A stretch of 64,000 bases of DNA from Flavonifractor sp. An92 (GTDB lineage Bacteria; Bacillota; Clostridia; Oscillospirales; Oscillospiraceae): NCBI RefSeq assembly GCF_002159175.1, contig NZ_NFGZ01000006.1, positions 62,001 to 126,000 on the forward strand, in the 5' to 3' direction. The notes beneath the pieces were generated by a model. That model was not told where the DNA came from. It saw only the letters and a program-made list of their open reading frames with translations, and did no database searches. Both the position numbers and the translations under genes were made by a program. Each line of letters begins with the position of its first letter. The first letter of the stretch is position 1. Positions 1 to 8,860 of this stretch are shown one piece after another.

Positions 1-129
1 GATGCCCGGAGGGCCCATGAGAAACACCGGGCGCTGCTTCTCCGGCGGGATCTCGTAGCCGAACTCGTCCTTGGAAAAATACGCCGTCATGGCGTTCTTG
101 ATCTGCTCTTTTGCCTCTTTGATGTTCAT
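1..129 (-). CDS. MoxR-type AAA+ ATPase, N-terminal fragment (runs off the window)
   Basis: Forty-three codons are visible, starting at an ATG that overlaps the stop of the upstream gene (ATGA, 127-129 against 126-128), so the two are translationally coupled. The peptide reaches FLMGPPGI, the beginning of a Walker A loop (GPPGxGKT), preceded by a short helical region ending in PEKQRPV. This is typical of MoxR-family AAA+ proteins, which pair with vWA-domain partners and act as chaperone-like remodelling ATPases. The vWA partner is the first gene of the same operon (2804-4165). The rest of the protein lies outside the window, so Walker B and sensor motifs cannot be checked. The family call rests on the P-loop and the operon context. 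Confidence 0.75.
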   Translation of the reverse strand, partial: MNIKEAKEQIKNAMTAYFSKDEFGYEIPPEKQRPVFLMGPPGI

Positions 130-593
130 GGTTTTCTCCCTCTCCGCCGTTTTGTCTCCTGCTCCATCCATGCCAGAACGGAGCGGAGATTTGCATAGTA
201 GTCCTCGTCTGCCCCCCGGCTCTTGCGCTCCAGAAGCGGCCCGATCCGCCGGTGCAGCGTGGGTCCGTCCAGATAGCCGTGGGCCAGCTCATACATGGTG
301 TTCCGGTCGTAGATGCGCTGATTGACCCCCACACAGAAGTGCTCGATGCGGGCCAGACAGCCGCTGAGCTCCTTATATGCCCCGGGGCGTGGGTCCTGAG
401 CGATTTCCCGCACAGCCGCCGGGGTATACTGATTCAGCCGGTCGAAGGCCTGCTCCTGGAGGACCTGGAAGGCGTCCAGCGTGGCTTGCCTGCGGTCGTG
501 GATCACATTTCTCCAATAGGTGGCCGCCGAGAAGAGTGCCGCCGCCACCGATACCGCCAGGGTGACCAGGTCCAGAATCGAAATATGCTCCAT
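126..593 (-). CDS. small single-pass membrane protein, DUF4760-like
   Basis: A 155-residue protein. Residues about 6-25 form one hydrophobic segment (LVTLAVSVAAALFSAA). The rest is a soluble helical domain with ARIEHFCVGVNQRIYD and a basic C-terminal tail (KRRRGRKP). The layout, one N-terminal membrane helix followed by a helical domain with a conserved E-x-F/C-x-G-x2-Y/R pattern, resembles DUF4760 proteins. That match is from memory, not a search. It starts 9 bp after the LRR gene upstream and its stop overlaps the MoxR start, so it is part of the vWA/MoxR operon and may tether the complex to the membrane. The function is unknown. Confidence 0.75.
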   Translation of the reverse strand: MEHISILDLVTLAVSVAAALFSAATYWRNVIHDRRQATLDAFQVLQEQAFDRLNQYTPAAVREIAQDPRPGAYKELSGCLARIEHFCVGVNQRIYDRNTMYELAHGYLDGPTLHRRIGPLLERKSRGADEDYYANLRSVLAWMEQETKRRRGRKP

Positions 594-602
594 CCCGCCG
601 CC

Positions 603-1388
603 TCACTCCGCCACAAAGGGGATATTGCACTTCTTGGCGTACTGCTCGGCATAGGGCCCCGCCGGGGCGTGGATGGTGAGTTTTTTACACTTCTCGAAGG
701 CAGACACGCTGATCTCGGTCACACCCGCCGGGATCGTCACGCTGGTCAGACCCGTGCAGTCCGCAAAAGTACCCCCGCCGATCTCGGTCACACCATCCGG
801 GATTGTCACGCTGGTCAGACCCGTGCAGTGCCAGAAAGCAGCACAGCCAATTTCCGTCACACCCGCTGGGATGGTGATGCTCGTCAGGCCTTTGCAGCCA
901 CGGAAGGCTTCCTCGCCGATCTTCGTCACGCTGTCTGGGATCGTGACGCTGGTCAGGTTCCCCATGGCAAATATCACACAATGCCGTTTTTCGGAAATCA
1001 TCAGGCCGTTTTCCACAGAAAATTGCCTATTTCCCGGTGCGATCTCGATCTGTGTCAAATCCATACAGCCAGAGAATACGCCCTCGCCGATCTTGGTCAC
1101 CCTCTCCGGGATGGTCACGCTGGTCAACCCCGTGCAGCCGGAGAAAGCCCACTCGCCGATCTCGGTCACGCCTTCCGAAATCGTCACACGGGTCAGACCC
1201 ATGCAGTCATAGAAGGCATAATCGCCGATCATGGTCACACCCGCCGGGATCGTCACACGGGTCAGACCCCTGCAGCCAAAGAAGGCCCGTTCCCCGATCT
1301 CGGTCACACCTTCCAGGATCACCACATCCCCGCCGGGTCCGGTGTAGTTCTTCAAAACACCGTTCTCAATTACAAAATCCCGCTCCAT
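603..1388 (-). CDS. LRR_5 (BspA-type) leucine-rich repeat protein, 261 aa
   Basis: The protein opens with the entry motif DFVIENGVLKNYTGPGGDV. It then has about eight 23-residue LRR_5 units of the form LTSVTIPxGVTEIGxxAFxGCTG, broken mid-way by a non-LRR island (IEIAPGNRQFSVENGLM, residues about 115-145). It ends in a fixed cap (LTIHAPAGPYAEQYAKKCN). There is no signal peptide or membrane segment, unlike secreted BspA adhesins, so it is probably cytosolic. LRR_5 units form curved ligand-binding surfaces; the ligand is unknown. It is third in the vWA operon, 12 bp from its neighbour. The stretch 961-1130 is nearly identical to 14382-14551 in another LRR gene. Confidence 0.9.
   Translation of the reverse strand: MERDFVIENGVLKNYTGPGGDVVILEGVTEIGERAFFGCRGLTRVTIPAGVTMIGDYAFYDCMGLTRVTISEGVTEIGEWAFSGCTGLTSVTIPERVTKIGEGVFSGCMDLTQIEIAPGNRQFSVENGLMISEKRHCVIFAMGNLTSVTIPDSVTKIGEEAFRGCKGLTSITIPAGVTEIGCAAFWHCTGLTSVTIPDGVTEIGGGTFADCTGLTSVTIPAGVTEISVSAFEKCKKLTIHAPAGPYAEQYAKKCNIPFVAE
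961..1130 (-). repeat. LRR-gene duplication block, copy 1 (partner at 14382-14551)
   Basis: About 170 bp encoding the non-LRR island and flanking repeats match 14382-14551 with only about five differences by eye. The flanking repeats diverge much more. This suggests recent duplication or gene conversion between LRR genes 13 kb apart. Confidence 0.8.
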
Positions 1389-1400
1389 AAAAAATCTCCC

Positions 1401-2792
1401 TTATTCCGCTTCAAAACGGATGTTGTGTTCCTTGGCGTACTGCTCGGCATAGCTGCCTGCAGTGGTATAGATGGTCAGCTTTGGGCAATCATCGAAGGCC
1501 CATTTTCCAATCTCTGTTACGGAGCCGGGAACGATCAGGCGCTCCAAGCTGAAACAACCGTCAAATGCCTGGCTGTGGATGACCTGAATGGTCTCCGGCA
1601 ATTCCACTTGTACCAGACGCTCTCTGGTGCGGCGGTATTCCTCGTAGAGGCGCGATTCCGTCTCCCAAGCGGTGCCGAACGCATTTTCTCCAATCGCGGT
1701 CACCACCGATCTTCCAATTTTCGCAGGCACCTGAACGATCTGATCCCAGCCCTTGTAGGAGGTGATCATCCAGGTACCGTCCTCCCGCTTCCGATAGGAC
1801 CAGATCTTTCTCAGCTCGCCTACCGGCAGACTCCCGGTCTCCAGGGCGCGCATGTCCCGTTTCAACATCGTCTCTGGCGTTTCAGCACCAAACGCCCGGT
1901 TTTGATACTCCAAAAGCAGGGCTGAGGCCTCCACCATATTCTCCCGGACCGCTTCCTCCAGGAGGTTGGGGCGTTCGTCTTTGGAAATCAGATGCTTTTC
2001 CATGAGATAACGCAGAAGGGGCAGATGCTCCAGTGCGGGGCGAAACAGCCGTCGCCGCTGGTTTTTTATGTAAGCCTCGTAAGCCGCCTGCTCTGCCGGG
2101 TCGTAGGAATCGGGGGCCTCTTCCCGCCGCTCCGTAAAGCCGCATACCGCGGCAGGTTTCACGGAGGCGGGTAAGGACTTGAACGACAGCTTTTCCGCCA
2201 CCAAACATCGCACACCAGCGCCCTGCGGCCCGAAGACGCTTCCATCGAGAAAGAGGTTCGCGTTGCGGATGTTCAAGCGGGGAAGACCGCAATCCGCAAA
2301 CACGTTTGGCCCCAAAAACGCCACACTCTCCGGCAAGGTCAGTTCCTTCAGGCCGGTACACGCGGCCAAGGCCTCTTCTTCCAGGGAAAGAACGCCTTCC
2401 GGGAGCCGAAGACCCGTTAGCTGAAAGCAGCCGGCAAAGGCATAGGCATCGATCTTATGAACGCCTTCCGGAATTTCACATACGCCCGTCATCCCGGGAG
2501 CGCAGCATTTTACTGCGGCGCCCCGCTTGGATAGGACCAGCGGCCCCTCTGTGCGAAAGCTCCGGCTCTTCTCATGGCACACGATTCGTGTCAAATGAAC
2601 GCACTGATAAAATGCCCACGGCCCGATCCTCCGCACCGTCTGCGGCAGCACCACCTCCGTCAGGGCGGCGCAGCCTTCAAACGCCCGTTCCCCGATCTCG
2701 GTCACGCCCGCCGGGATGGCCACTTCCCCGCCGGGTCCGGTGTATTTCGTCAGAACACCGTTCTCAATCACAAAATCCGAATTGCTGCCCAT
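1401..2792 (-). CDS. mosaic LRR_5 protein with central helical insert, 463 aa
   Basis: The N-terminus carries the family entry motif (SDFVIENGVLTKYTGPGGEV) and about six LRR_5 units. A non-LRR middle follows: a helical segment (YIKNQRRRLFRPALEH, then LEEAVRENMVEASALLLEYQN; residues about 230-305) and a short beta-rich segment (WSYRKREDGTWMITSYKG). Two more LRR_5 units and the YAEQYAKEHNIRFEAE cap finish it. The same order of modules occurs in the genes at 15788-17923 and 23619-26456. The phrase EASALLLEYQN looks ankyrin-like. There is no signal peptide. An AGGAGG site overlaps the vWA stop 11 bp upstream. Role unknown; probably a recognition or adaptor component of the vWA-MoxR system. Confidence 0.9.
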   Translation of the reverse strand: MGSNSDFVIENGVLTKYTGPGGEVAIPAGVTEIGERAFEGCAALTEVVLPQTVRRIGPWAFYQCVHLTRIVCHEKSRSFRTEGPLVLSKRGAAVKCCAPGMTGVCEIPEGVHKIDAYAFAGCFQLTGLRLPEGVLSLEEEALAACTGLKELTLPESVAFLGPNVFADCGLPRLNIRNANLFLDGSVFGPQGAGVRCLVAEKLSFKSLPASVKPAAVCGFTERREEAPDSYDPAEQAAYEAYIKNQRRRLFRPALEHLPLLRYLMEKHLISKDERPNLLEEAVRENMVEASALLLEYQNRAFGAETPETMLKRDMRALETGSLPVGELRKIWSYRKREDGTWMITSYKGWDQIVQVPAKIGRSVVTAIGENAFGTAWETESRLYEEYRRTRERLVQVELPETIQVIHSQAFDGCFSLERLIVPGSVTEIGKWAFDDCPKLTIYTTAGSYAEQYAKEHNIRFEAE

Positions 2793-2803
2793 ATTCTTCC
2801 TCC

Positions 2804-4165
2804 TTAAATCTCCTCCGGCTCCAGCACCAGCCGGATGGCCCAGGTGGGCACCTCCGGAATTTCATACCGCTCGTCCACAAACACAAAGGCGGTGGGGTAC
2901 TCCGGCTGTTTCTCCGGGAACTCCCCGTAACCGTCGGTGAAGTAGATGAGCCCCTTCAGATTCACAAACTCCCGGTTGTTCCGCAGCTCCTCCACATACC
3001 GGAACACCGGACGGAAATCGGTGCCGCCGAAGCCGTGGAGCTGCATGGTACTCAGATAGCGGTCGAACTCCTCCTGGTTGGTGATCTTCACATCCTCCTG
3101 GATGTCCGCGTCGCACTGGATGATATGGAGGTTGATCTTTTTGAAAAAGTTCTCCTCCTGCTTGAGGGTGTTGTAGGTCTTTTGGACGAACTTCTGCACC
3201 AGATCCCCGGACACCGAGCCAGAGGTGTCGATGGCGATGACGAACTCCCGGATGCGCTTGACTTCCTTGTACTCCAGCGGCTCGATGAGGGGCATATTGC
3301 CGAAGAGTTTCAAGCCGTAGGTGTAGAAAATGTAGTCGAACTCGTCATCGTTGACCTTCATGGCCTCCCCCAGCACGGCGAATTTCCGCAGGAAGGAGGC
3401 GTAATCGTACTTCTCCCGGTTCACCGCCCGGAGGTTCTGCACCAGTCCTCCGGCGGTATCCCCCCGCTGGCGGGAGAAGGTCTCCAGATCGGTCTGCATC
3501 CGCTCGGAAATGTCCTTCCAGCGCTGGGCCAGCCCCGCCCGGGCCCGGCCCATGGAGTCGTCTCCCCCGGTATCGGAGGAGGCGCTTTCCCCCGTCCGGC
3601 CGGTGAGGGCCAACCGCTGCTCCGGCGGCAGGTACCAGGGGGCGTGGTCGTCGGCGTAAAAGAGCTCCCGCAGCTTCAAAAAACGCTCCGGGTCGGGCCG
3701 GTGGTCCAGGAAATGGCGGTAGAGCTTCTCCGCCGTCAGGTCCTTCACCGCGCCCCGCAGCTCCTCCAGCACGGCCATTTGGCGGCTCTGCCGCCCCGCT
3801 GCGGCCGCGGAGATGTTCAGCTCGGTGATGATGGCCTCCACCGCCACGTCGCAGGCCAGATCCCAGCAGTCGTGGTCCAGCAGCGTGTCCACAAAGTTGT
3901 GGCGGAACACGCAGTGGAGGACCATATGGAGGTAGTCCCGTACCGGGCGCTCCCGCTCCGCCCGGTAGAGCTGCAGCACCTGCCGGGCGTCGTAAAAGAT
4001 CCGCTCTCCATCGGTGGCCAGCGGCCAGGGGCCGGGCTTCAGGTCCAGCTGGCTCAGGGCCGCGTCCAGAAAGCGCAGATGCACCAGCAGCGTATTGCGG
4101 GAGAGGAGCAGCACCTCCCGGGCCAGCTGGTCCACTTTTTGCTGTTTTTCCGTCAGTTGAGACAT
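2804..4165 (-). CDS. vWA-domain protein, DUF2201 type (MoxR partner)
   Basis: A 453-residue protein. The N-terminal half holds a degenerate metallopeptidase-like helix (DYLHMVLHCVFRH, residues about 87-99) typical of DUF2201_N. The C-terminal half is a vWA domain whose MIDAS metal site looks intact: DTSGS (residues about 313-317), the Thr in GFGGTDFRP and the Asp in YFTDGYGEFP. Proteins of this class work with MoxR AAA+ ATPases, and the E. coli yeh locus pairs such a vWA protein with an AAA+ ATPase and a DUF4132 protein. I chose the start MSQLTEKQ at 4165 because GAGG sits 7 bp upstream and because the -10 box lies at 4261-4266, which excludes the in-frame codon at 4261. It is the first gene of the operon. 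Cytosolic. Confidence 0.88.
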   Translation of the reverse strand: MSQLTEKQQKVDQLAREVLLLSRNTLLVHLRFLDAALSQLDLKPGPWPLATDGERIFYDARQVLQLYRAERERPVRDYLHMVLHCVFRHNFVDTLLDHDCWDLACDVAVEAIITELNISAAAAGRQSRQMAVLEELRGAVKDLTAEKLYRHFLDHRPDPERFLKLRELFYADDHAPWYLPPEQRLALTGRTGESASSDTGGDDSMGRARAGLAQRWKDISERMQTDLETFSRQRGDTAGGLVQNLRAVNREKYDYASFLRKFAVLGEAMKVNDDEFDYIFYTYGLKLFGNMPLIEPLEYKEVKRIREFVIAIDTSGSVSGDLVQKFVQKTYNTLKQEENFFKKINLHIIQCDADIQEDVKITNQEEFDRYLSTMQLHGFGGTDFRPVFRYVEELRNNREFVNLKGLIYFTDGYGEFPEKQPEYPTAFVFVDERYEIPEVPTWAIRLVLEPEEI

Positions 4166-4260
4166 GACAATACCTCTCTCTATGAAATAAATGGCACTGG
4201 CTCCGGTGAGCTTGGGGATGGCGTTGCACCCATCGACCCGCCGTAGAAATCTTACCACCA

Positions 4261-4306
4261 ATTATATACGAATCGTCGAAAAAGGTCCACATATGCAGCC
4301 TGCATA
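4261..4306 (-). promoter_or_regulatory. promoter A with palindromic site, for the vWA/LRR/MoxR operon
   Basis: Read on the minus strand: TATGCAGGCTGCATA (4292-4306, a perfect 7-bp inverted repeat with a 1-bp centre), 2 bp, -35 TGGACC (4284-4289), a 17-bp spacer, -10 TATAAT (4261-4266). The palindrome centre would lie near -45. A further conserved stretch (TGTGCGATAAATAC) lies just upstream, to about 4320. The same layout occurs at 6955-7000, 19587-19632 and 26507-26551. Confidence 0.85.
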
Positions 4307-4376
4307 GTATTTATCGCACAAAAACAGTCCGTTCCATGTCTCCCAAACAGCCAAACTCCCCCAGACCGAGACAACA

Positions 4377-4410
4377 GAAAATCCTGTAACCGGAGGGTTA
4401 CAGGATTTTC
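4377..4410 (-). terminator. terminator after the first LRR-DUF4132 gene
   Basis: A perfect 15-bp inverted repeat (GAAAATCCTGTAACC) with a 4-base loop lies 6 bp after the stop at 4417. A-rich and T-rich stem ends make it usable from both sides. Confidence 0.85.
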
Positions 4411-4416
4411 ATGCGC

Positions 4417-6879
4417 TCAGTCCAGCGTAAACACGTCCATGGGGTCGAAGTCGGCGAAGCGCTCGTTCTTGTACGCCAGCAGGGCGGCGATGCAGTTGGT
4501 GCTCTGGTTTTCCATGGCGAAGTTCAGCAGCTCCATCACCTGGGCCAGGGTGAAGACGTCCAGCGTCCGGACCACCGAGGCGTCGTCTTTTGACACCCGG
4601 CCGTAGACCGTCCACTTGTCCAAGAGCCCGATGATGTGATTGGTCGCCCGGCTTTCCTTTTCATAGCGGAACGCCCCCAGCGTCAGCTCGCCCTGGAGAT
4701 TCAGGAAATGCCGCTCCACCGCAGTGCCGGGACCGAAGTCCAGATGGCAGTCCGTGAAGGACAGGGAGAGTTCGCTGGCGTCGTACTGGAACGCAAAGCC
4801 GATGCCGTGCTTGTCCTGCCCTTTGAAGCGGTAGGCCGGGATGGAGACGCCCTGATAGCGGTCCTCCCTCACCTGGGTGAAGTCGATGACCGGCTCCCAC
4901 ACCTGGGCAAAGGGCTGCTTGAGGGCATGGGAGGTAAAGTACTTCTGCCAGCGCTCCACATCGGCCCGGTCCATCTCCATGGGATGGGCCACGGCGACGG
5001 GAGAATCGGTGATGGGATAGTCTGCTCCGTTGGAGTCGATGGGCTGACCGTCCCTGAGCGTGAAGGTGTGCCCGTCCTGGCTCCACACCAGCAGAGAGGC
5101 CACGCTCCGCAGGACCGGGTTCGTCTGGTATGCGGCCTTCCAGGCCTCCCCTGTCCGGCTCCTGCCGTCCAAAAAGGCCGCAAAGAGCAGGTCAATGCGG
5201 GATTTGACCACCTTTTTGAGATTTTTCTTCAGCTCGGCCAGGTCCGCTTTGGCCGCCTCGTATTTCTCCGGGTCGGCGTTCTTCTTCGGCAGGGATTTCA
5301 CGGTCTTTTTGGCGTTTCCATCATAGAGGCTGAGGGCCAGGTCGTCTCCCAGCCGGGCGGTGACGGTGTTGCCCCCCAGGTCATAGACCTTCTCACCACG
5401 CTCATCCAGGCCGAAGTCGGAGAGCCGGGTATCCCGGAAGGTCTGGGCGTCGCTGCCGCGGATCTGGGCGTAGTAGTCCAGGCAGCCGCACCGCTCCGCG
5501 TAGAGCATGGCCTCCCGGGTATCGCTGAGCAGGAGCGCGCCCCGGGCCACCACGATGGCGCTCCGCCCTGCCGAGCCATAGTCAAACCACCGGGCCCAAT
5601 CCTTGGTGAGCCGGATGAGCTCCTGGATCTGCTCCGGCTGCGCGTAGCGCGCATAGGGAATGAGGCGCTGGGGCTTCTCGGTGCCGTGCTCCAGGTCGGC
5701 GATCTCCCGCAGCGCCGCCAGGAGAGAGTCCCGGTCCAGTGCGGCCGCCACCTCGTCCACAGCCGGGTCGATGGCCAGCGGGACATACTCCGTCTCATAA
5801 CAGGAGCTCATGGGCGGGCGCTTTTTCATCTGCCCCATATAGGCGGCCAGGATGTACTTCAGCACCTCCGGGTCCGCCGCCTCGCCGGTGTCCTTGTAGC
5901 GCACCTGGGGCAGATTTTGCAGCTGCACGCCGGAGAGATTGGCCCGGGTCAGGATGCTCTGGACCCGCAGGCCCTTGGCATTCCGGGCGGCCAGCTCCTC
6001 GGCCGGGTGCCGGGGAGCGCCTCCGGTTTTCGCCCGGGAGGCCGTTTTCTGGGCCGGCGCGGCGGCCGCCTGCAGCGCTCCGGCGTGTTCCTCCAGATAG
6101 GCGGCGCAGCGGGCCGCCCCCTTCTCCCCGGCGTTTTTCAGGGTCTTGGCGTAGTTTTTCCCATGGATCAGGCCCAGTCCGGCCAGTACGCTCAGGCGCT
6201 CCGCGTCGTCCAGCTTCAGCGCCAGGGTGATGCACTTGGCGGCGTTGTCCCGGATGAGCGTCTCGAATTCCGCCCGGTGCTCCGGGGTCAGCTCCAGGGG
6301 TGCGTACAGCCGTCCCATGGCGCCCAGCAGCTGGATCTGCGGCTTTTCCCTGGGGAGCTGCTCGTCATAGGCCCGGCAGCCTGCGGCGTCCGGCGTATCG
6401 CAGGCCAGGCTATTTTCCGGCCGGTAGAAGAATTCTTTTGTGTCCAGGCGGCTGTAAAACAGACCCAGCAGGCCCTCCGGACCCATCAGGCGGCAATCCA
6501 AAAACGTCTGTGCGCGCTCATAGGACACGGTGTTATACCGATCATATTCATCCCGCTCGCGTTCACTCTCAAACGGGATTTCCCGATAGAGTGCCGCCGG
6601 CAGTTCCAGTGTCGCATGATCCAGGACGAAATAGTTGAGGGGGCTAAGATATGTCACGCTGCTGGGGATCTTCAGAAACCGCAGGCCAGAACATCCCCTG
6701 AAATTGAGCTCGATGGTTTTGCACCCCTCGTTGATATACAGCTCCGTGATACCGCTCTGGTCCCAAATCGCCTTTTCCCCGATGCTGGTCACCCCCTCCG
6801 GAATGACCACCTTGCCTCCGGGTCCGGTGTATTTCTTCAGCACACCGTTCTGAATGATAAAATCCGAATCGCCGTTCAT
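4417..6879 (-). CDS. LRR_5-DUF4132 fusion protein, 820 aa
   Basis: The N-terminus has the LRR family entry motif (DFIIQNGVLKKYTGPGGKV) and only two or three LRR_5 units. A long helical middle follows, then a DUF4132 domain. DUF4132 landmarks are SLPKKNADPEKYEAAKADL near residue 530, LLVWSQDG, and AHPMEMDRADVERWQKYF near 630 followed by LKQPFAQVWEP. The C-terminus is an ankyrin-like segment (NFAMENQSTNCIAALLAYKN) ending PMDVFTLD. DUF4132 is the C-terminal domain of E. coli MolR/YehI, encoded beside AAA+ and vWA genes; its biochemical activity is not established. The start MNGDSDFI has AGGAGGG just upstream. An open frame extending to 8700 lies under the MATE gene and is not coding. Monocistronic. 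Paralogues are at 11741-14011 and 21355-23606. Confidence 0.88.
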   Translation of the reverse strand: MNGDSDFIIQNGVLKKYTGPGGKVVIPEGVTSIGEKAIWDQSGITELYINEGCKTIELNFRGCSGLRFLKIPSSVTYLSPLNYFVLDHATLELPAALYREIPFESERERDEYDRYNTVSYERAQTFLDCRLMGPEGLLGLFYSRLDTKEFFYRPENSLACDTPDAAGCRAYDEQLPREKPQIQLLGAMGRLYAPLELTPEHRAEFETLIRDNAAKCITLALKLDDAERLSVLAGLGLIHGKNYAKTLKNAGEKGAARCAAYLEEHAGALQAAAAPAQKTASRAKTGGAPRHPAEELAARNAKGLRVQSILTRANLSGVQLQNLPQVRYKDTGEAADPEVLKYILAAYMGQMKKRPPMSSCYETEYVPLAIDPAVDEVAAALDRDSLLAALREIADLEHGTEKPQRLIPYARYAQPEQIQELIRLTKDWARWFDYGSAGRSAIVVARGALLLSDTREAMLYAERCGCLDYYAQIRGSDAQTFRDTRLSDFGLDERGEKVYDLGGNTVTARLGDDLALSLYDGNAKKTVKSLPKKNADPEKYEAAKADLAELKKNLKKVVKSRIDLLFAAFLDGRSRTGEAWKAAYQTNPVLRSVASLLVWSQDGHTFTLRDGQPIDSNGADYPITDSPVAVAHPMEMDRADVERWQKYFTSHALKQPFAQVWEPVIDFTQVREDRYQGVSIPAYRFKGQDKHGIGFAFQYDASELSLSFTDCHLDFGPGTAVERHFLNLQGELTLGAFRYEKESRATNHIIGLLDKWTVYGRVSKDDASVVRTLDVFTLAQVMELLNFAMENQSTNCIAALLAYKNERFADFDPMDVFTLD

Positions 6880-6954
6880 CGTGATCCCTCCTGCCTTCTG
6901 ATTCCACCGGATTGGTTCCGTTTCAAAATTAGTATCTGCACGAAATTTGTCTAT

Positions 6955-7000
6955 ATTATACCGGAATCGCTTCAAAATGTCCACATATGCAGCCAGCATA
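6955..7000 (-). promoter_or_regulatory. promoter B with palindromic site, for the LRR-DUF4132 gene
   Basis: Minus strand: TATGCTGGCTGCATA (6986-7000, one mismatch from a perfect palindrome), 2 bp, -35 TGGACA (6978-6983), 17 bp, -10 TATAAT (6955-6960). The AAAA.GTCCACA flank is shared with promoter A. Confidence 0.85.
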
Positions 7001-7215
7001 GTACTATTTCGTACAGAAATAAACAGGGCGGACAGACCCCGGAGGCACGCGGTACGCTTCGGGCCGTTTTCATCCCAGAACGGCAGCTGCAATGGGACGG
7101 GGCAGATCCGGCTAAAAATTGTGAAAAAAGACCCTAGGCAGTGGGGGAGCCCGTGACTATAATAGAGCGGTATGCGTTGAGGTCCGCATATGGATCCAAG
7201 AGAGGAGCGAGAAGC

Positions 7216-8637
7216 ATGACCCGGAATCTGACCACCGGCAGCCCCATGCGGCTGATTCTTCAATTTACCATCCCCACGCTGCTGGGCCTGCTGTTCCAGC
7301 AGTTCTATAACCTGGTGGACACCATGATCGTCGGGAAGCTCCTGGGCGCCCAGGCACTGGCGGCCGTGGGCTCCACCGGCTCCATCAACTTTTTCGTCAT
7401 CGGCTTCTGCACCGGCGTGTGCAGCGGCTTTGCCATCCCAGTGGCCCAGCGGATGGGGGCGGAGATGTTCTCCCAGATGCGGCGGTATGTGGCCAACGCG
7501 GCCTATCTCTCCGTCCTTTTTTCTCTGGTGCTGACCGTGGCCACCGGCCTGGGCTGCCGGGGTATCCTCACCCTGATGCGCACCCCGTCGGACATCTTTG
7601 AGGGGGCCTATGCCTACATCTTCGTCATCTTTATGGGTATCCCCGTCACGTTCCTCTATAACCTGCTGGCGGGTATTCTCCGCTCCCTGGGAGACAGCCG
7701 CACCCCGGTGTACTTCCTGGCCATGTCCTCCTTCCTGAACATTTTCCTGGACTTTGCCCTCATCCTCTGGTTCGACGCCGGCGTGGCCGGTGCTGCCATC
7801 GCCACGGTGGTTTCTCAGGGCATCTCCGGTCTGGCCTGCCTGGCCTATATGGTGAAAAAGTTCCCCATTCTCCGCATGACCCGGGAAGAACGGCGGGTGG
7901 ACGGCACTTCCTGTAAGGTGCTGTGTGCCATGGGCATCCCCATGGGCCTGCAGTACTCCATCACCGCCATCGGCTCCATCGTCCTCCAGTCCGCCGTGAA
8001 TGTGCTGGGCAGCACCTATGTGGCGGCGGTAGCGGCCGGCAGTAAGCTCTTCCAGCTGCTGTGCTGCCCCTTTGACGCTATGGGCGCCACCATGGCCACC
8101 TACTGCGGTCAGAATGTGGGAGCCTGCCGCCTGGACCGCCTGGGCCAGGGCATCCGGGCCTGTTCCCTGCTGGGGCTGGTGTATTCGGTGGTGGCCTTCT
8201 GCGCCATGCTGGCATTTGCCGCCCCCTGCTCCATGCTGTTCCTCAATCCCAGTGAGCCCCAGCTGGACCTGCTGGTGGACCTCACTTCCCGCTATACCGT
8301 GATCTTCACCGCCTTCTTCTTCCCCCTGGCCCTGGTGAACATCGTCCGCTTCTCCATTCAGGGCATGGGATACAGCGTCTTTGCCATTCTGGCCGGCGTG
8401 CTGGAGATGCTGGCCCGCACCGCCGTGGGCATCGGCCTGGTGCCGATCTTTGGGTACGACGCGGTGTGCTTCGCCTCGCCGGCGGCCTGGATCGCGGCCG
8501 ATCTCTTCCTGGTGCCCGCCAGCATCATCTGTATCCGCCGGCTGCGCCGGATCTACCCCAATCAGCCGGAGCCTCCCGTTCAGGCCCAAGCAGAAGCGGC
8601 CAGCCCCAAGCCGCTGCGGGCCGGAGCCGGAGAGTGA
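7216..8637 (+). CDS. MATE family efflux transporter
   Basis: A 473-residue polytopic membrane protein with about twelve hydrophobic segments. It shows the MATE opening TTGSPMRLILQFTIPTLLGLLFQQFYNLVDTMI and the repeated P-x-G-L-Q-Y motif at the start of the second half (GIPMGLQYSITAIG, residues about 237-250). MATE proteins are Na+- or H+-coupled exporters of cationic drugs or metabolites; the substrate cannot be read here. The start at 7216 has GGAG 8 bp upstream. It is divergent from the LRR-DUF4132 gene and followed by a strong terminator, so it is monocistronic. Confidence 0.92.
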   Translation: MTRNLTTGSPMRLILQFTIPTLLGLLFQQFYNLVDTMIVGKLLGAQALAAVGSTGSINFFVIGFCTGVCSGFAIPVAQRMGAEMFSQMRRYVANAAYLSVLFSLVLTVATGLGCRGILTLMRTPSDIFEGAYAYIFVIFMGIPVTFLYNLLAGILRSLGDSRTPVYFLAMSSFLNIFLDFALILWFDAGVAGAAIATVVSQGISGLACLAYMVKKFPILRMTREERRVDGTSCKVLCAMGIPMGLQYSITAIGSIVLQSAVNVLGSTYVAAVAAGSKLFQLLCCPFDAMGATMATYCGQNVGACRLDRLGQGIRACSLLGLVYSVVAFCAMLAFAAPCSMLFLNPSEPQLDLLVDLTSRYTVIFTAFFFPLALVNIVRFSIQGMGYSVFAILAGVLEMLARTAVGIGLVPIFGYDAVCFASPAAWIAADLFLVPASIICIRRLRRIYPNQPEPPVQAQAEAASPKPLRAGAGE

Positions 8638-8651
8638 CCCATAGTTTTTGC

Positions 8652-8681
8652 AAAGCGCGGCCCGAAATCGGGCCGCGCTTT
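8652..8681 (+). terminator. terminator after the MATE gene
   Basis: A perfect 14-bp stem (AAAGCGCGGCCCGA) with a 2-base centre, ending in TTT. Confidence 0.85.
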
Positions 8682-8745
8682 CTGCTTCGTCTGGCAGCAC
8701 CGTTTCTTTGAACGGATTATGTTCTGAAGTTTTTCAAAAAAACAC

Positions 8746-8774
8746 TTGACATTGTATATACAAAATGCTATTAT
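8746..8774 (+). promoter_or_regulatory. strong promoter for the 77-aa gene
   Basis: TTGACA (8746-8751), 17 bp, TATTAT (8769-8774) in an AT-rich stretch unlike the GC-rich surroundings. A second TATAAT lies at about 8780. Confidence 0.75.
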
Positions 8775-8860
8775 ATATGATATAATGGATTATTGTTTTA
8801 TATTGACAAGAGGATAGACATGTGTTACTCTTTACTCAACACGAGTAAGGAGGTTTTTTT

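Noticed and set aside
4377-4410. The inverted repeat near 4.4 kb as a possible mobile-element end.
   Set aside because: It sits just past a stop codon, has terminator geometry, and no transposase or target duplication is present.
6880-8700. N-terminal extension of the LRR-DUF4132 gene by about 600 codons.
   Set aside because: That part lies under the MATE gene, has low-complexity shadow sequence, and the promoter and AGGAGGG site define the start at 6879.
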